Assembly (NCBI GenBank): GCA_933207985.1
Contig: OW240912.1
Coordinates: 235,520,329-235,584,328, forward strand
Reading direction: 5' to 3'
DNA length: 64,000 bases
From: Pelobates cultripes
Lineage: Eukaryota > Chordata > Amphibia > Anura > Pelobatidae
Shown here: one piece after another, positions 34,687 through 46,138 of the stretch
Position numbering within the stretch: position 1 is the first letter of the stretch
Layout of the letters: each line of letters starts with the position of its first letter
The notes under the pieces: model-generated
Told to the model about the DNA's origin: nothing
The model's input: only the letters and a program-made list of their open reading frames with translations
Databases searched by the model: none
Program-made: the position numbers and the translations under genes

Positions 34687-35103
34687 ATATAGACATATAT
34701 TATATAGGTATAATATATGTCTATATATCATATATACACATATATAATTCTTTTTATTTTTTTTATTAACACTAACTTTAATTTTTTTTTTTATTTTACT
34801 AGCAGGGAGACTGCCTGTCAGCACAGACAGTCCCCCTGCAGGCAGACACATGGACACCTATTGTGACCATGTGATCGCTGTGTTAAGCGATCACATGGCC
34901 ACAGGGGTCCTAATTCAGTGTGGGGAGACTGTCTGGGCTGCAGGCAGTCTCCCCACAACCGGAGCCACGCTGATCGCCGCCGGGGGAACGACGGCGATCA
35001 GGTAAGTAACTCAGACCGTTAGGACGGTTCAGGACCGTCATCGGTCGGCAACGCAAAAATGCCGATGACGGTCCTGAACCGTCCTCGGTCGTGAAGGGGT
35101 TAA
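32855..35103. mobile_element. piggyBac-like non-autonomous element, 2.2 kb
   Basis: Bounded by TTAA with termini TTAACCCCTTAAGGAC at the left and, reversed, TTAACCCCTTCACGACCG at the right. The interior has inverted and repeated segments such as TATACCCCATTTGCAATACC and CTCGGGAGACTTTGCTGAAC, long TA-rich tracts (34200-34740), and a GC-rich CGATCAGG block near the right end. No transposase. The same family, inverted, is at 55225. Confidence 0.8.
34641..34683. repeat. (TA)n microsatellite
   Basis: About 20 TA units within the piggyBac-like element. Shorter TA runs lie at 34216-34256 and 34341-34366. Confidence 0.9.
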
Positions 35104-35274
35104 TATTGTTAACTTTAGACATGGCAATGTTGCAAATTCATCAGAGAATGTTTATGCCAAATGAGAACATTTTTATAACTCATTTGACATAAATCTTGCA
35201 ATTCCCTGGTGCTTTTAATATGTAACACATTCTATTTTGGTTGCACCATTTTGTGAAAGTAGTATTGTTATTCA

Positions 35275-36300
35275 TTTAAGGGACACTTCACTGTCTAGTA
35301 GGGATCGACTGATATTGATTTTTTTTTTTGATTTTTTTTTTTATAGCAGCTACTGATAATCTGTGAACTTTCAGGCCAATAGCCAATAACTTACCAATAT
35401 TCTTGTACATTTACCATTTTGAAAAAAATAAACTATTTCTACACAAATCTACTGTTAACTGAACATGTTTATTATTTATTTTAATTTGTTTTGCAAATCT
35501 TTTTTTTAAATAATAATAATAATTATTATTATTATTATTATGGCAAATGCACAAAATATACATGTCAGTCAGAATTTCAAGTGTGTGTGTGTAGTGGATG
35601 CAGTGAGCATATTTGATTGTGTGTTTGTGTAGTGTGTATATATAATGAATGCAGAGTGTGTGTGTGTGTAGTGGATGCAGTGTGTTTGTGTAGTGTGTGA
35701 AAAGGGTGGGGGGCATTTTACTTTTTAAACTATTTTATTTTAATTTTCAATATTACATATTTTTAAATAGTGTTTTAGTCCCCCCTCCCTGCTTCTTACC
35801 TGGCCAGGGAGGGGGATATGGCATTCCTTGGGGGGCCCAGCACACTCTTACTTCCCTTCCCTTCAGCTCCCCTGTGTAACGGCCTGCGTGCCGCGTGGAG
35901 CATTGCCGTGGTAACGCTCTGACTGCCACAGGGCTCACGAGATTTAGACAGGGGAGCTGAAGGGAGCTGCTGGGAAGGTAAGAGTGTGCTGGGCCCCCTT
36001 GGACTGCCGCGGGGGGCCCAGGACCCTGATGGCGGCCGTGGTCTGCAATATTGGTATCTTTATTGGCCGATACCGATTATTGTGAAAATACAGAATATTG
36101 GCCAGACCGATAATCGGTCAATCCCTACTATCTAGTAGATATACAACATGCATTTATTTATTTTTAACTTGGGGGTATATTTCAAAATCTTCACTTATGT
36201 CAAGCATGTACAAGCCTCACCCCCTCCCCCCTCACCGCCCAGACTTTATTTGGCTGTCCAATCACAGACTTCCCAATGCAACTCAAAGAGAAAGCTTTGC
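35275..36300. mobile_element. T2-type MITE remnant split by a hAT element
   Basis: TTTAAGGGACACTTCACTGT at the left is a worn T2 terminus. The sequence resumes after the hAT insertion, but the right terminus is not clear. Confidence 0.4.
35299..36127. mobile_element. hAT-type MITE (TAGGGAT ends) with TG array
   Basis: 829 bp with ends TAGGGATCGACTGAT / TAGGGATTGACCGAT in inverted order. It has an 8-bp target duplication CTGTCTAG / CTATCTAG at 35291-35298 and 36128-36135. A TG array (35579-35699) has GTGGATGCAGTGTG punctuation. Then come an AT tract, 'cccctccctgcttcttacct', and GTGGAGCATTGCCGTGGTAA. A second, truncated copy lies at 42098-43385. Confidence 0.85.
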
Positions 36301-36973
36301 AAGATAGGAATTGCTCTGAGCTAACTAAACCAGAAAGTAACAGTATAATGGTCTGCTTGAAAGCCAGAGGGGTGTAAGCATGTTCATTTATCAAAGAGCC
36401 AATTTCTATTGAAATCTACACTCTGTATAATAATAAAAGGACGCACTCATCACACATTAAGCATTTCAGCAAACTAACGTCTGGAGTGTCACATTAAAGT
36501 GGCTGTGTCACTATCTGGGGTCTTTGTAAATTAGGGTGTCTGGTGACCATGGGGGGCAGGAGAAAGTAGATTTTACTTTAATCTGTATGTCGTGGGTGCC
36601 AACATCCGCGCTGTTCACTTATGCGTACAAAAGTGTACAGTATTGAGGTCTATAGAAGATAACGCGGGATTCTTCATAGATTTCTTTCTTTCCTTTTTTT
36701 TTTTCTTTTTGCCCTCTGAGGACGGCTGAGGAAATGACAAGCTTGACAAACAGGAACTCCCCTTTTTGTCAGCATAAGAAGAATACTAAGACAAGGTAGT
36801 CCCTACTTTGTCTTGGTATATCTTTTTGACAAGGTTGGAATTTCAGTGAACCTACAACACTGTCAATGTGAGTGTTTCATAAAGATTCTATCGTTCTAAA
36901 ATACTAATTTGGGAAAGGTGGTGCTAAGCCACTTTAACATATTAAATATTAACATGCTGGAGTTCATATTAGT
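36301..36973. other. intergenic, no gene
   Basis: Two short fold-back segments (TACTTTGTCTTG and its complement near 36790-36820). No gene. Confidence 0.4.
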
Positions 36974-37439
36974 TTAAAGGAAAACTATAGTGTTCAGAAA
37001 ACAAAGTTGTGTTCCTAACACTATAGTGCCCTCGGGTCCCCCCTCCCATGCAGCCACCCTTTCAGCACATGGGTTTAAAAACCCTTTATTCACTTATTTC
37101 AGCACTGATGTCCCTTGGTGCTGGGTTGAGCTCCTCCTCCATTATCCAATGGCAAAGCATCACATGTGCATTAGACTTTCCCCCATAGACGCTGGACGTC
37201 TTTATGGAGAGCATGCGGATGTCCAGCGTCGTTTCATGGAGTCAATTATTGTGAAACTCCAAGAAGCACCTCTTTCTGGAAGACCACCACTAGAGGCAGT
37301 CTTAGTACTGCAATGCAAACATAGCAGTTTCTCTGCAAACTAGAGTGTTTTACATTGCAGGACTAAGGGGGACAGGGACACTGCAACCAGACCACTTCAA
37401 TGAGCTGAAGTGGTTTTGGTGTCTAAAGTGTCCCTTTAA
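36974..37439. mobile_element. T2-type MITE, first of an abutting pair
   Basis: 466 bp from TTAAAGGAAAACTATAGTGT to its right terminus ...AAAGTGTCCCTTTAA. It shares the closing TTAA (37436-37439) with the next element. Confidence 0.8.
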
Positions 37440-37927
37440 AGGGATTCTCTAGTGCCAGGAAAACAAACCCGATTTCCTGGCACTAGAGAATCCTGGAGTG
37501 CCCTCCTGCCCCCCATCCCATGTTGCTGAAGGGGTTAAATCTCCTTCAGACACTTACCTGAATCCAGCGCCGATGCCCCTCAGCACTGGGTAAGGCTCCG
37601 TCCCCCTCCTCCCCTGCCGGCAGACCTAATAAGCATGCACTGCAATCGCCGCGGGCGCACATTAGTCCTCCCCATAGGAAAGCATTATTTAATGCTTTCC
37701 TATGGGGATTCCAGCGACACTAGAGGTGCTAAACCATAGCGTGAGGACGTCCAACGTTGTTTAGGCGAGGTAAACAGCCACTAGAGGAGGACTTAACCCC
37801 TCAAGATAATTATTGCAGTTTATAAAAACTTCAATAATTACACATGCAGGGTTAAGGGTGATGGGAGTTGACACCCAGAACACTTAAATGAGCTGAAGTG
37901 GTTTGGGTGGCTTCAGTGTCCCTTTAA
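37436..37927. mobile_element. T2-type MITE, second of an abutting pair
   Basis: 492 bp from TTAAAGGGATTCTCTAGTGC, with a fold-back (CCAGGAAAACAAACCCGATT ... TTTCCTGGCACTAGAG), to ...CAGTGTCCCTTTAA. The interior has 'acttacctgaatccagcgcc', a splice-donor-like motif on the minus strand. Confidence 0.82.
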
Positions 37928-38151
37928 TGTTAGTTTTCCTGTACCATGTAGGAAGTGCTATTTAAAAAATAGCATCAGTGTAAAAAAAAAAAAAAAATGA
38001 CCCAGTGACATACTTGTGTTTGTAAGTATTAAAACTCCTTGCCTTGTGACTTTAAGTAGAGACAAGTTCAGTATTGTACTTCTGGGTGTTTAGATATTTC
38101 TCAACATACACATGCAAATTACTTTGTATATATTCCATAGTCTATCTAGAC

Positions 38152-38938
38152 CAGGGGTAGGCAACCTACGGCAGTAGTGCCATGCACGGCACTCGAGGTG
38201 CCTTTGCACGGCACTCACACTCAAGGCTACAAGACAGACAGGCTCTGGCCTGTCAGGAATCCCAATGAAACTTCAGATATCTATAATACGAAAAGGTGGT
38301 GATGGACAATCCTCAATGTAGTCATTGCAGCACATAGAGGAAGTGATCTGAGATCACTTCCTCCCAGCACTTGTGAATGGTAATCCACACTGGAGTAAAG
38401 CAGCCCACAGCTTCCTGTTGCAGCTTCTGTCCTTGAGCTGTACCTGGCCACCCTGGTCCCCACTAAAACCCAGGGAAGCCTCCCACACTGCTAGATATAC
38501 ACAGAGCTGCAGAATAACATTCCTCTCATACAAATAATACAAACACACACACAGTCCGCACAAACACAACACCACCAATCCACATACATGCACACATCCC
38601 CACATGCAGCCTCTCACATGCAATACCCCAAACAGCTCCCCACACACACACACACTACCAAATACACAATGTGACACATCCATCCACACACACAATTCCA
38701 CAAGCAGCCCCCATACACAGCCCAAATTCATAGGTATTATACATGATACCACAAACTATTAATGAACATATACAATATAATAGCTCATATACGCACAAAT
38801 ACAAAGCAACTGCAGTATAAATAACACAAGCAGAATATGGCAACATGCACACCTCAATTTAAAGAAATAGGACTGACACGCTATGGGACATCACAATCAT
38901 ATTTTGGCACAGTGCTGCTAAGAGGTTGCCTACGCCTG
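38152..38938. mobile_element. hAT-type MITE (CAGGGGTAGGCAACC ends)
   Basis: 787 bp with left end CAGGGGTAGGCAACC, right end reversed CAGGCGTAGGCAACC, and a perfect 8-bp duplication ATCTAGAC (38144-38151, 38939-38946). CA-rich array at 38540-38700. Its interior differs from the GTTGCC cassette group. Confidence 0.88.
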
Positions 38939-38946
38939 ATCTAGAC

Positions 38947-40019
38947 TAATGATTGGTGTCTGGTTTATGGTACATCAGCTGTTGTAGGTGTTGTCAAACT
39001 GCATTCCAAATCTCTGAGACAACAACACTTCTAAAGCCATCAGATTTGTTTTTTTTGTGTTTTTTTTTTTCCTTGTAGAAAGTTTTTAAAGGTAACATAG
39101 CTAAAATTGAACTTGTATTTCCCTGCACTAGCTGTTTACTGCCTGGTGTTAAGACTAAGATGTACTTGAAGTGAGACCTTGACTTTGCATGCATAAGATG
39201 TTTTGTTATTATAGAATGTCTTTCTATTTTAAGAATTGATTGAGAATGGTGGTGAATAAAAAATATCTGATCTTTAGAACTTCAAGTAAATATAAGCCGC
39301 ATTCAATGGTTGCAAATTCTCTAATCTTTAAAATGTGTGAAAAACTTGTTTCTGCCAGATTGACACAACGTTGCCAGGAAAGAGTAAGGCAGCGCACAAG
39401 TGCCATATTTTTGTGTATAAAACCAATACCACCATTCATGCATTTTCACCTCTTGTACAATGTTTGTGCACAGTGGAGAAAATTTTAGAGGCGAATTCCT
39501 AAAGTATAAAAAAAATAAAATAAAAATAAAATTAAAGCTGCTTTCCTAAATGAAGTATAGTACGGAAATTCATTTAGAATAGAAAAAAAAAGCTTTTTAA
39601 ACATATACAGGTATATTTTGTTTTAGACATGTATGTTTTATATATACTTCATTTTAAAAAATGCAAATAATTATGATTACATAGAAATATATATGTACAT
39701 AGAATGACAGTGCTGGTTAAAAAAACATGAAGCAACAGGAACATTATAAAAACAGTGTAAGTATAAGGTAAATATGTGCAAATAATTCATTTTAAGAGGC
39801 CTACGGGGCTGTAATACAAGAGAATATCTCTGTGTAACAAATTGATTTAAAAAAAAATTCTTCTAATGAAATGCGAGTGACTACTGTTTCACAATGTGTA
39901 CAACCAGTGCTGATGACATTGAATGTGCAATACTCCAGCTTGCTTTAGAATGGTCGAATCAAATCTTATTTTCCTCTTTGTTGAGGGACAGCACAGACAG
40001 GTTGATTACTGGTATTTTT
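38947..40019. other. intergenic, no feature seen
   Basis: AT-rich, short A and T runs. No gene or mobile element recognised. Confidence 0.4.
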
Positions 40020-40490
40020 CTCTTTGGTCTTTAAGAATTCATTGTTCTCGTGTGAATAGAGTTGGATCTGTCTGAACTTGCGCTTTCCCCACCTTGTCTT
40101 CTTACATTTTCTTCCCCCTGTATTGGGGGGTTCCCTAAAATAGAATGTGTACCCCTTTGTAATTCCTCAATTTCTGATTCGGATGTCTGTCCACGGAGGT
40201 GTGTCCTATTGATTCTTTCCCTTTGAGGACGATTCTTTTGTTGTTGTTTCTGTAGCCATCTGGTGTTGGTATCCTTTTTGATTCCCTTCAACCGATATAC
40301 AAAGTCCTTTTTATAATCCTGTAAATCCCTGTAAGATCTTTTCTGCTCTTCTTTTTGATTTTTATTTGTATCAATATTTTAATCTATTGTAAACCTGATC
40401 AAGGAATTCTCTTCCTCTGGCATTGATTTGTCGTTCTAGTTCTACTTTTCTACCCTCCTTTGTTTTGCCAATTTGTTTGTAGAACGTCAA
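40020..40490 (-). mobile_element. Penelope-like element N-terminal fragment
   Basis: The minus strand encodes EEQKRSYRDLQDYKKDFVYR and then GIKKDTNTRWLQKQQQKNR. The K-x-x-RDLxDY pattern with a basic, Gln-rich follow-up resembles the N-terminal domain of Penelope-like ORFs. Upstream, in another frame, is KVELERQINARGREFLDQVY. Frameshifted, so a fossil. Assignment by motif style only. Confidence 0.45.
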
Positions 40491-41320
40491 AGGTTAAGAG
40501 AATCCAACCTAGTGAACATTTGTTAAAAATAAACTCTAGTTTGGACAGTAATCAACATTATCGCCGAGTAGGGTTGGTTGAGAACTCATTTGCATCCTCC
40601 TTGGTATACGTTCCGTTTTATAATATTCCAGTAAGGTAGCACTGTGTTATTGGTAACTTACAGTTTTCTTTCCTTTGTGCACTCTTCTTGAATAAAGTCT
40701 GCCCCTTTGAGGAAACCATTGGGTATGCACAGGCTTCTTTTGATCTTATCATTACTTTTGTCAACTTCAGATTAACCATAAAACAAATTAGTCCCTACTT
40801 TGTTTTCTATTCTCTTTGGATTGCCTTGGAATTTCTGTGACATTCCAACACCTTCGGCATCCGAATTTAATTTTTTTTTTATATATTTATGAAATACTGA
40901 GATGCAACTGTCACTCTAAAGCACTTTCAAGTGCCAACAAATACTATTCTTGTATGGTGTTTCATGAGACTCTTTCTTTCTCCCATTGCTCTAAGACTAG
41001 AATTTTTTCTCGCTTAGTTAAATATATGAAAGCAGCGCATTAATGGAGCAATGCTCTCAAATGTAACAACTGGCAGGATATGTCATTGCTGCATGTGAGG
41101 CTGACTGCTACAATCTTGGAACTTTGGCTCACAATCGCGTTTTCTACAAAACTATTTTGATGCTATGGGGTGCACTGCTATAAGCATTTTTCAAACAGTA
41201 AAATGGTGTGTGTGTGTGTGTTTTTTGTGTGTTTGTGTTCTCCAGGCACCATTGCTTTTCATGTTTTCCCTGGCAACTCTAATACACTTTATTGTAAAAT
41301 GGCGAGTGGTATTGCTTCTC
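40491..41320. other. intergenic, no gene
   Basis: A short TG run lies at 41204-41220. No gene recognised. Confidence 0.4.
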
Positions 41321-41690
41321 TTAAAGGAACACTATAGTGTTAGGAATACAAAGCTGTGTTCCTAGCACTATAGTGTCCCTCTGCATACCCCCCCCCCCCC
41401 CCACACAGCAATCAAAGGGTTAATAACCCTTTTAATTCTTACCTGATTTCAGTGCTGCTGTCCCTCAGCACTGGATCGGGCTCCTTTGACAACACAGTCT
41501 TGGAACCTAATACTTTTGCAGGTGCACTAGACCTGGGACAGCATAGAATCAATGTTTTCCTATGGGGATTTGCAAGTTGGACTTCCTCATACCAAAACTT
41601 CGAGGATGTCCAGAGTTGTTTAGAGGAGTTAAACTCTGTGAAAAGCCTGTAGGCTCCGTTAGAGGCTGTCTTAAGGACCACTCTAGGCAC
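41321..41690. mobile_element. T2-type MITE, left part
   Basis: Starts TTAAAGGAACACTATAGTGT with a fold-back copy of CACTATAGTG at about 41367. A C15-type homopolymer lies near 41388-41402. It runs into the next element without its own right terminus. Confidence 0.6.
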
Positions 41691-42097
41691 CCAGACCACT
41701 TCAGCTTAATGAAGTGGTCTGGGTCTCAAATCCAACAAGGGGTTAACCATTTTTCATAAACATAGAAGTTTGAGAGAAACTATGTTTATGAATGGGTTAA
41801 CCTTCCCCTAATCCTCTAGTGGCTGTCTCATTGACAGCCACTAGAAGCGCTGCGTGCTTCTCACTGTGATTTTCACGGTGAGAACGCACTCAGCGTCATA
41901 TAGGAAAGCATTATGAATGGTTTCCTATGTGACCGACTGAATCTTGTGGCGTAGCTCTTGTCGCGCGTGCGCATTCAGCCGACGGGGAGGAGAGAAGGAG
42001 GATCGGAGGAGGAGAGCTCTCCGCCCAGCGCTGGAAAAAGGTAAGTTTAACCCCTTTTCCCCTTTCCAGAGCCGGGCGGGAGGGGGTCCCTGAGGGT
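41671..42097. mobile_element. T2-type MITE, right end truncated
   Basis: Starts TTAAGGACCACTCTAGGCAC and is the reverse orientation of the full copy at 43699-44200 (shared CATTGACAGCCACTAGAAGC, CGCCCAGCGCTGGAAAAAGG). It breaks off in a G run where the hAT-related sequence begins. Confidence 0.65.
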
Positions 42098-42426
42098 GGG
42101 GGCAATATCGGTATCTGCCTATAGAGATGCCAATATGGCTGATAATACATACCAGGACTGCCGGGCTTGTCCTGGGGGGCCTGCAGCAAGCTCTTACTTA
42201 CCTTCTCAGCAGCTCCCTTCAGCTCCCCTGTGTAAATCTTGCGAGTCCCGAGGCCCGCTGGGAATGTAAGTAAGAGCTTGCTGCGGGCCCCCACTGTGCG
42301 GGCCCTCACTGCACAGTCCATGCCACCGGACCACCAGGGAATGCTATATCCCCCCTCCCTGTTCAAGTAAGAAGCAGGGAGGGGGGGAATAAAAATAGTA
42401 ACCCCCATTTTACACAAATTACATAC

Positions 42427-42428
<2 letters not shown>

Positions 42429-42486
<58 letters not shown>
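42429..42486. repeat. (AC)n microsatellite
   Basis: About 29 AC units, followed by CTGCATTCA-punctuated CA/TG sequence to 42670 and a (CT)n run at 42682-42703. Confidence 0.95.
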
Positions 42487-42490
<4 letters not shown>

Positions 42491-42776
42491 TTCATTATAT
42501 ACACACTAGACAAACACACTGTAGTGTGTGTATAGTGAATGCAGTGTGTTTGTGTAGTGTGTGTATATAATGAATGCAGAGTATTTGTGTAGTGTGTATA
42601 TAATGAATGCAAACGCACACTCTGCATTCACAATACGCACACTATACACACTGCATTCACTATACACACACTCTGCATTTTCTCTCTCTCTCTCTCTCTC
42701 TCGATATTAACCTAATTTTTAGCTAGTAAAATGTCTATTTACTCATTTAACTATAATCAGTATTATCTTACTTATA

Positions 42777-43080
42777 TGTGATTAATTAAAATGGCTGCTA
42801 GGAGCTTCCCCTCTAACACCGACTAACTACCTCGTGTAACAAGATGGTGCTGGAATCTGGGGGAAGACCCTCATGAGCCTTGTAGGCAGATCATTAAGAA
42901 AACCACTTAACACCTAACCAATTAATGATGTATTATTTCATGTTATCTCTGACAATGCATATGATGTAATTTTGCTCTAAAAGGGACTTGCCGTCCCCTC
43001 TGAATAAACATTCCTCAAGTTTTTCATCAACCTGAAACCTGTGTCTGGTGTGAATTACTTCAGGGAGCGTGCACGCACTG
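42777..43080 (+). mobile_element. possible solo LTR
   Basis: It interrupts the hAT copy, contains a TAAAAGGGACTTGCC block and a nearby AATAAA (about 43003), the usual promoter-to-poly-A order, and ends in a GTGTCTGGTGTGAATT region. No target duplication was identified, so both ends and the class are uncertain. Confidence 0.35.
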
Positions 43081-43385
43081 TTTCTTTAATTTGGCCAGGG
43101 GCAGATACACAAAATAATCAATTTATTGATTGATTTTCCACTTCAATATCTATATATCTACTACACAAACACACTCTGCATTCAATTTATACACACTGCA
43201 TCTATTACACACATACTACACAAACACACACAGCTTCCCTTTTCTAAACACACTGCATCCATTACATGTCGCATGTATATTTTGTGCATTTACCTTTAGA
43301 AATAGTTTGTTTTTTCAAAATGGGAAATGTACAGAATATCAATAAGTTATCGGCTATCGACCTGAAAGTTCACAGATTATCGTCC

Positions 43386-43560
43386 CCCTGCCCATGAGCG
43401 GCGGGTGGGGGCCCCAAATGAAAATAGGGGGGACCTATTGCCCACCACGCATGAGCGGCGGGTGGGGGTCCTAAATGAAAATGGGGGAACCTACTGTCTC
43501 CCACGGCCCCCAACCATGAGCGGCGGGTGGGGGCCCTAAATTATAATATTGGGGGGCCTA
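43386..43560. repeat. three copies of a 59-62 bp repeat
   Basis: CATGAGCGGCGGGTGGGGG recurs at 43394, 43450 and 43515 with similar follow-up (AAATGAAAATAGGGG). Confidence 0.85.
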
Positions 43561-43698
43561 TTTAACCCTGCTCACAGCAAATATGCCTACAGGCTTTAAA
43601 GCCCACTTTAAGTAGGTCCACATAGAACACACGAACGACATGGTGGTTAATGACCAAGAGAAAAGAACACTTTGTTAAATCTCGCTCTACAGTTTGAT

Positions 43699-44200
43699 TT
43701 AAAGGACCACTATAGTGCCAGGAAAACATACTCGTTTTCCTGGCACTATAGTGCCCTGAGGGTGCCCCCACCCTCAGGGTCCCCCTCCCGCCCGGCTCTG
43801 GAAGGGGGAAAGGGGGAAAAACTTACCTTTTTCCAGCGCTGGGCGGGGAGCTCTCCTCCTCTTCTCCGCCTCCGTTACGCCCTGCCGGCTGAATGCGCAC
43901 GCGCGGCAAGAGCTGCGCGCGCATTCAGCCGGTCTCATAGGAAAGCATTTACAATGCTTTCCTATAGACGCTGGCGTGCTCTCACTGTGAAAATCACAGT
44001 GAGAAGCACGCAAGCGCCTCTAGTGGCTGTCAATGAGACAGCCACTAGAGGCTTTGGGGGAAGGCTTAACCCATTAATAAACATAGCAGTTTCTCTGAAA
44101 CTGCTATGTTTATTAAAAAATGGGTTAACCCTAGCTGGACCTGGCACCCAGACCACTTCATTAAGCTGAAGTGGTCTGGGTGCCTAGAGTGGTCCTTTAA
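43699..44200. mobile_element. full-length T2-type MITE
   Basis: 502 bp bounded by TTAA, with termini TTAAAGGACCACTATAGTGC and, reversed, TTAAAGGACCACTCTAGGCA. Both ends fold back on themselves locally (CCAGGAAAAC ... GTTTTCCTGG; CCACTTCATT ... AATGAAGTGG style). The inner region is GC-rich and has 'cttacctttttccagcgctg'. Confidence 0.88.
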
Positions 44201-45698
44201 ACACATAAATGAATGTCCTCTGATTATGTGAATTCTAACAGTAACAGTACAATGTTTAAAATAGGCATATCTTCTACATACAATCTGTAAGGCTTAGTAT
44301 TTCTTTTGCCCCAAATGCGTTCAGAATTGACTGAAAATTGTGTTTTGCCAAGGGAGTGAAACTATGGGTCTTGACTGCTTTAATGCTTGCATGGGATCCA
44401 AGGTTGTTTTTCCATGAGGTCAGATGGTTGGCTGGTGACAGAAAAATTTGGAATGTTTGGATACCTCTCATAGCTTCTGAATTTAGCCAGAGGGATTTTT
44501 CTGCTTAGTCATGTTTAGTAGTTTAGAGCTGTTGTATCCAACAAAAAGATTCATGTGCAGACAGGCATGGGATCTTTCTTGAAGTACAAATTCAGGAACT
44601 CATGTTGCTTATTGCAGTTTGGTTTATAGAGGTGAAATAGTGTCTTGTAATGTATAGAAACACTCAAAGATTTTTGTCTAAAACAAAATATTTTGTTTAA
44701 AACTCAGTATATTGCAAACTGCTCTAATCTATGGGGTTTGACATTATCAGGAAGTGGTTGAGTTCTCAACATTTCCATAACCCCCTCTGAAAGACGTTTT
44801 GGGGATGCTTTGTGTATTAACGTGCCTAGCAGATATATAGCTTATATAAGAGTGGTTCACATTGACCAATAGGGAAACACTGGACATTCATAGTGTGCAC
44901 ATGCAGGTTTAGGCTAGAGTGTGCGTTTATATTTTTGGTTTTTCTTTTGTCGGGGGAGGGAGTGGAGAAGAATTTGTAATTGGTGCCATAGCTGTAAAAC
45001 TACAAATAACATACCTTCAAAACTTGGAGGTATGAATTTGGCATGCATAGTGGGTATGTCAGTGACAATCCAAGGTGTGTATGCATGCTAGACTGACATA
45101 CAGCTGCACTGGTTAGTCCTAATCTGTAGTTTGTGCAAAGTGCTGTTAAAGATATCTTGTTTGGGCTAAATGTGTGTCTAATAATGTACTTGCGTTGTGC
45201 TTATTGGCAACATCAAAAGTCATCTGAAGCCAGAGGCCTTTAAGAATTTAAAATGTCGTCAAATATTCACTTGAAAAAAAAACCTAACTTTTTCTTAGAA
45301 AAAAAAAGTTTATAACATTTTGAAATTTAATATTTTTAATGATGCATGTAGATTTGTTTTCAGAAAAGTCAGTTTATCTACCTGAGCACTCATGTTTGGT
45401 CAGCCTCTACTGTTATCTGGCCAACTGTTGCTCAACCTAAACTTGCCTGCTGCTGTGATTGATCTTTGTGAAATGTCAGCAAAAGGAAAGTTAAGTTGGT
45501 CAGATAACAGTAGATTCTGACCCAACATGTCTGCTCAACCAGATAAAAAGTGAAATTTTCAACAACAACAAAATCAATGTCAATGATCAATATCATTAGG
45601 TTTCATGAAAAAAATGAAGAAAGAAATTATTTGATCGATAAAAATAGCAAACTCAGATTTTCTAAATCTGCTATGGTTTTAGTTCGGCTAATCTGACC
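44201..45698. other. intergenic, no gene
   Basis: Unique-looking AT-rich sequence. Two inverted segments (AACAGTAGATTCTGAC near 45507 and GTCAGCCTCTACTGTTATC-like near 45397) suggest an old fold-back repeat. No gene recognised. Confidence 0.4.
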
Positions 45699-46037
45699 TT
45701 AAAGGAACACTATAACTTTAGAAATACAAACCTGTTTCCCTGACACTATAGTGACTCTGTCCTTTGTTTTAGAGGAGTCCCCCCATTAGCTAATTTTAAA
45801 GGGTTAAAATCCTTTAACTTGCATCTTTCCAGCACACTGGCTCCATTGGCGCTGGATAGGTCTCTCCTACCTTCATTGGTGGGATCTAATGCTCATGCGT
45901 GGTGCTCACACAACATGTTTAATAAACTTGTTCCATAAAGCAACTGTTTTACAGTGCAAGGTTAAGGGGGCAGGAGCACTGCACAAAGACAACTTAAATG
46001 ATAGGAAGTGTTCTGGGTGCCTATAGTGTCCCTTTAA
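45699..46037. mobile_element. T2-type MITE
   Basis: 339 bp from TTAAAGGAACACTATAACTT to ...GCCTATAGTGTCCCTTTAA. Confidence 0.78.
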
Positions 46038-46138
46038 ATTTGAAATTAATTAAAATTTACACTATAAATAATCATGTTTATAGTTTTACCTCCTTTTCTC
46101 ATGTGCGCTTTTTTGACATAATATTCTGTTCTTAAGGC

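Larger units (their letters stand above)
42098..43385. mobile_element. truncated hAT-type MITE (copy of 35299 family)
   Basis: Reverse-orientation match to 35299-36127: 'caatatcggtatctgcc' at the left and 'ggctatcgacctgaaagttc' at the right, with the AGCTCCCTTCAGCTCCCC and CCCTCCCTGTTCAAGTAAG blocks between. Both outer termini are lost. A separate LTR-like block (about 42777-43080) is inserted. Confidence 0.6.
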
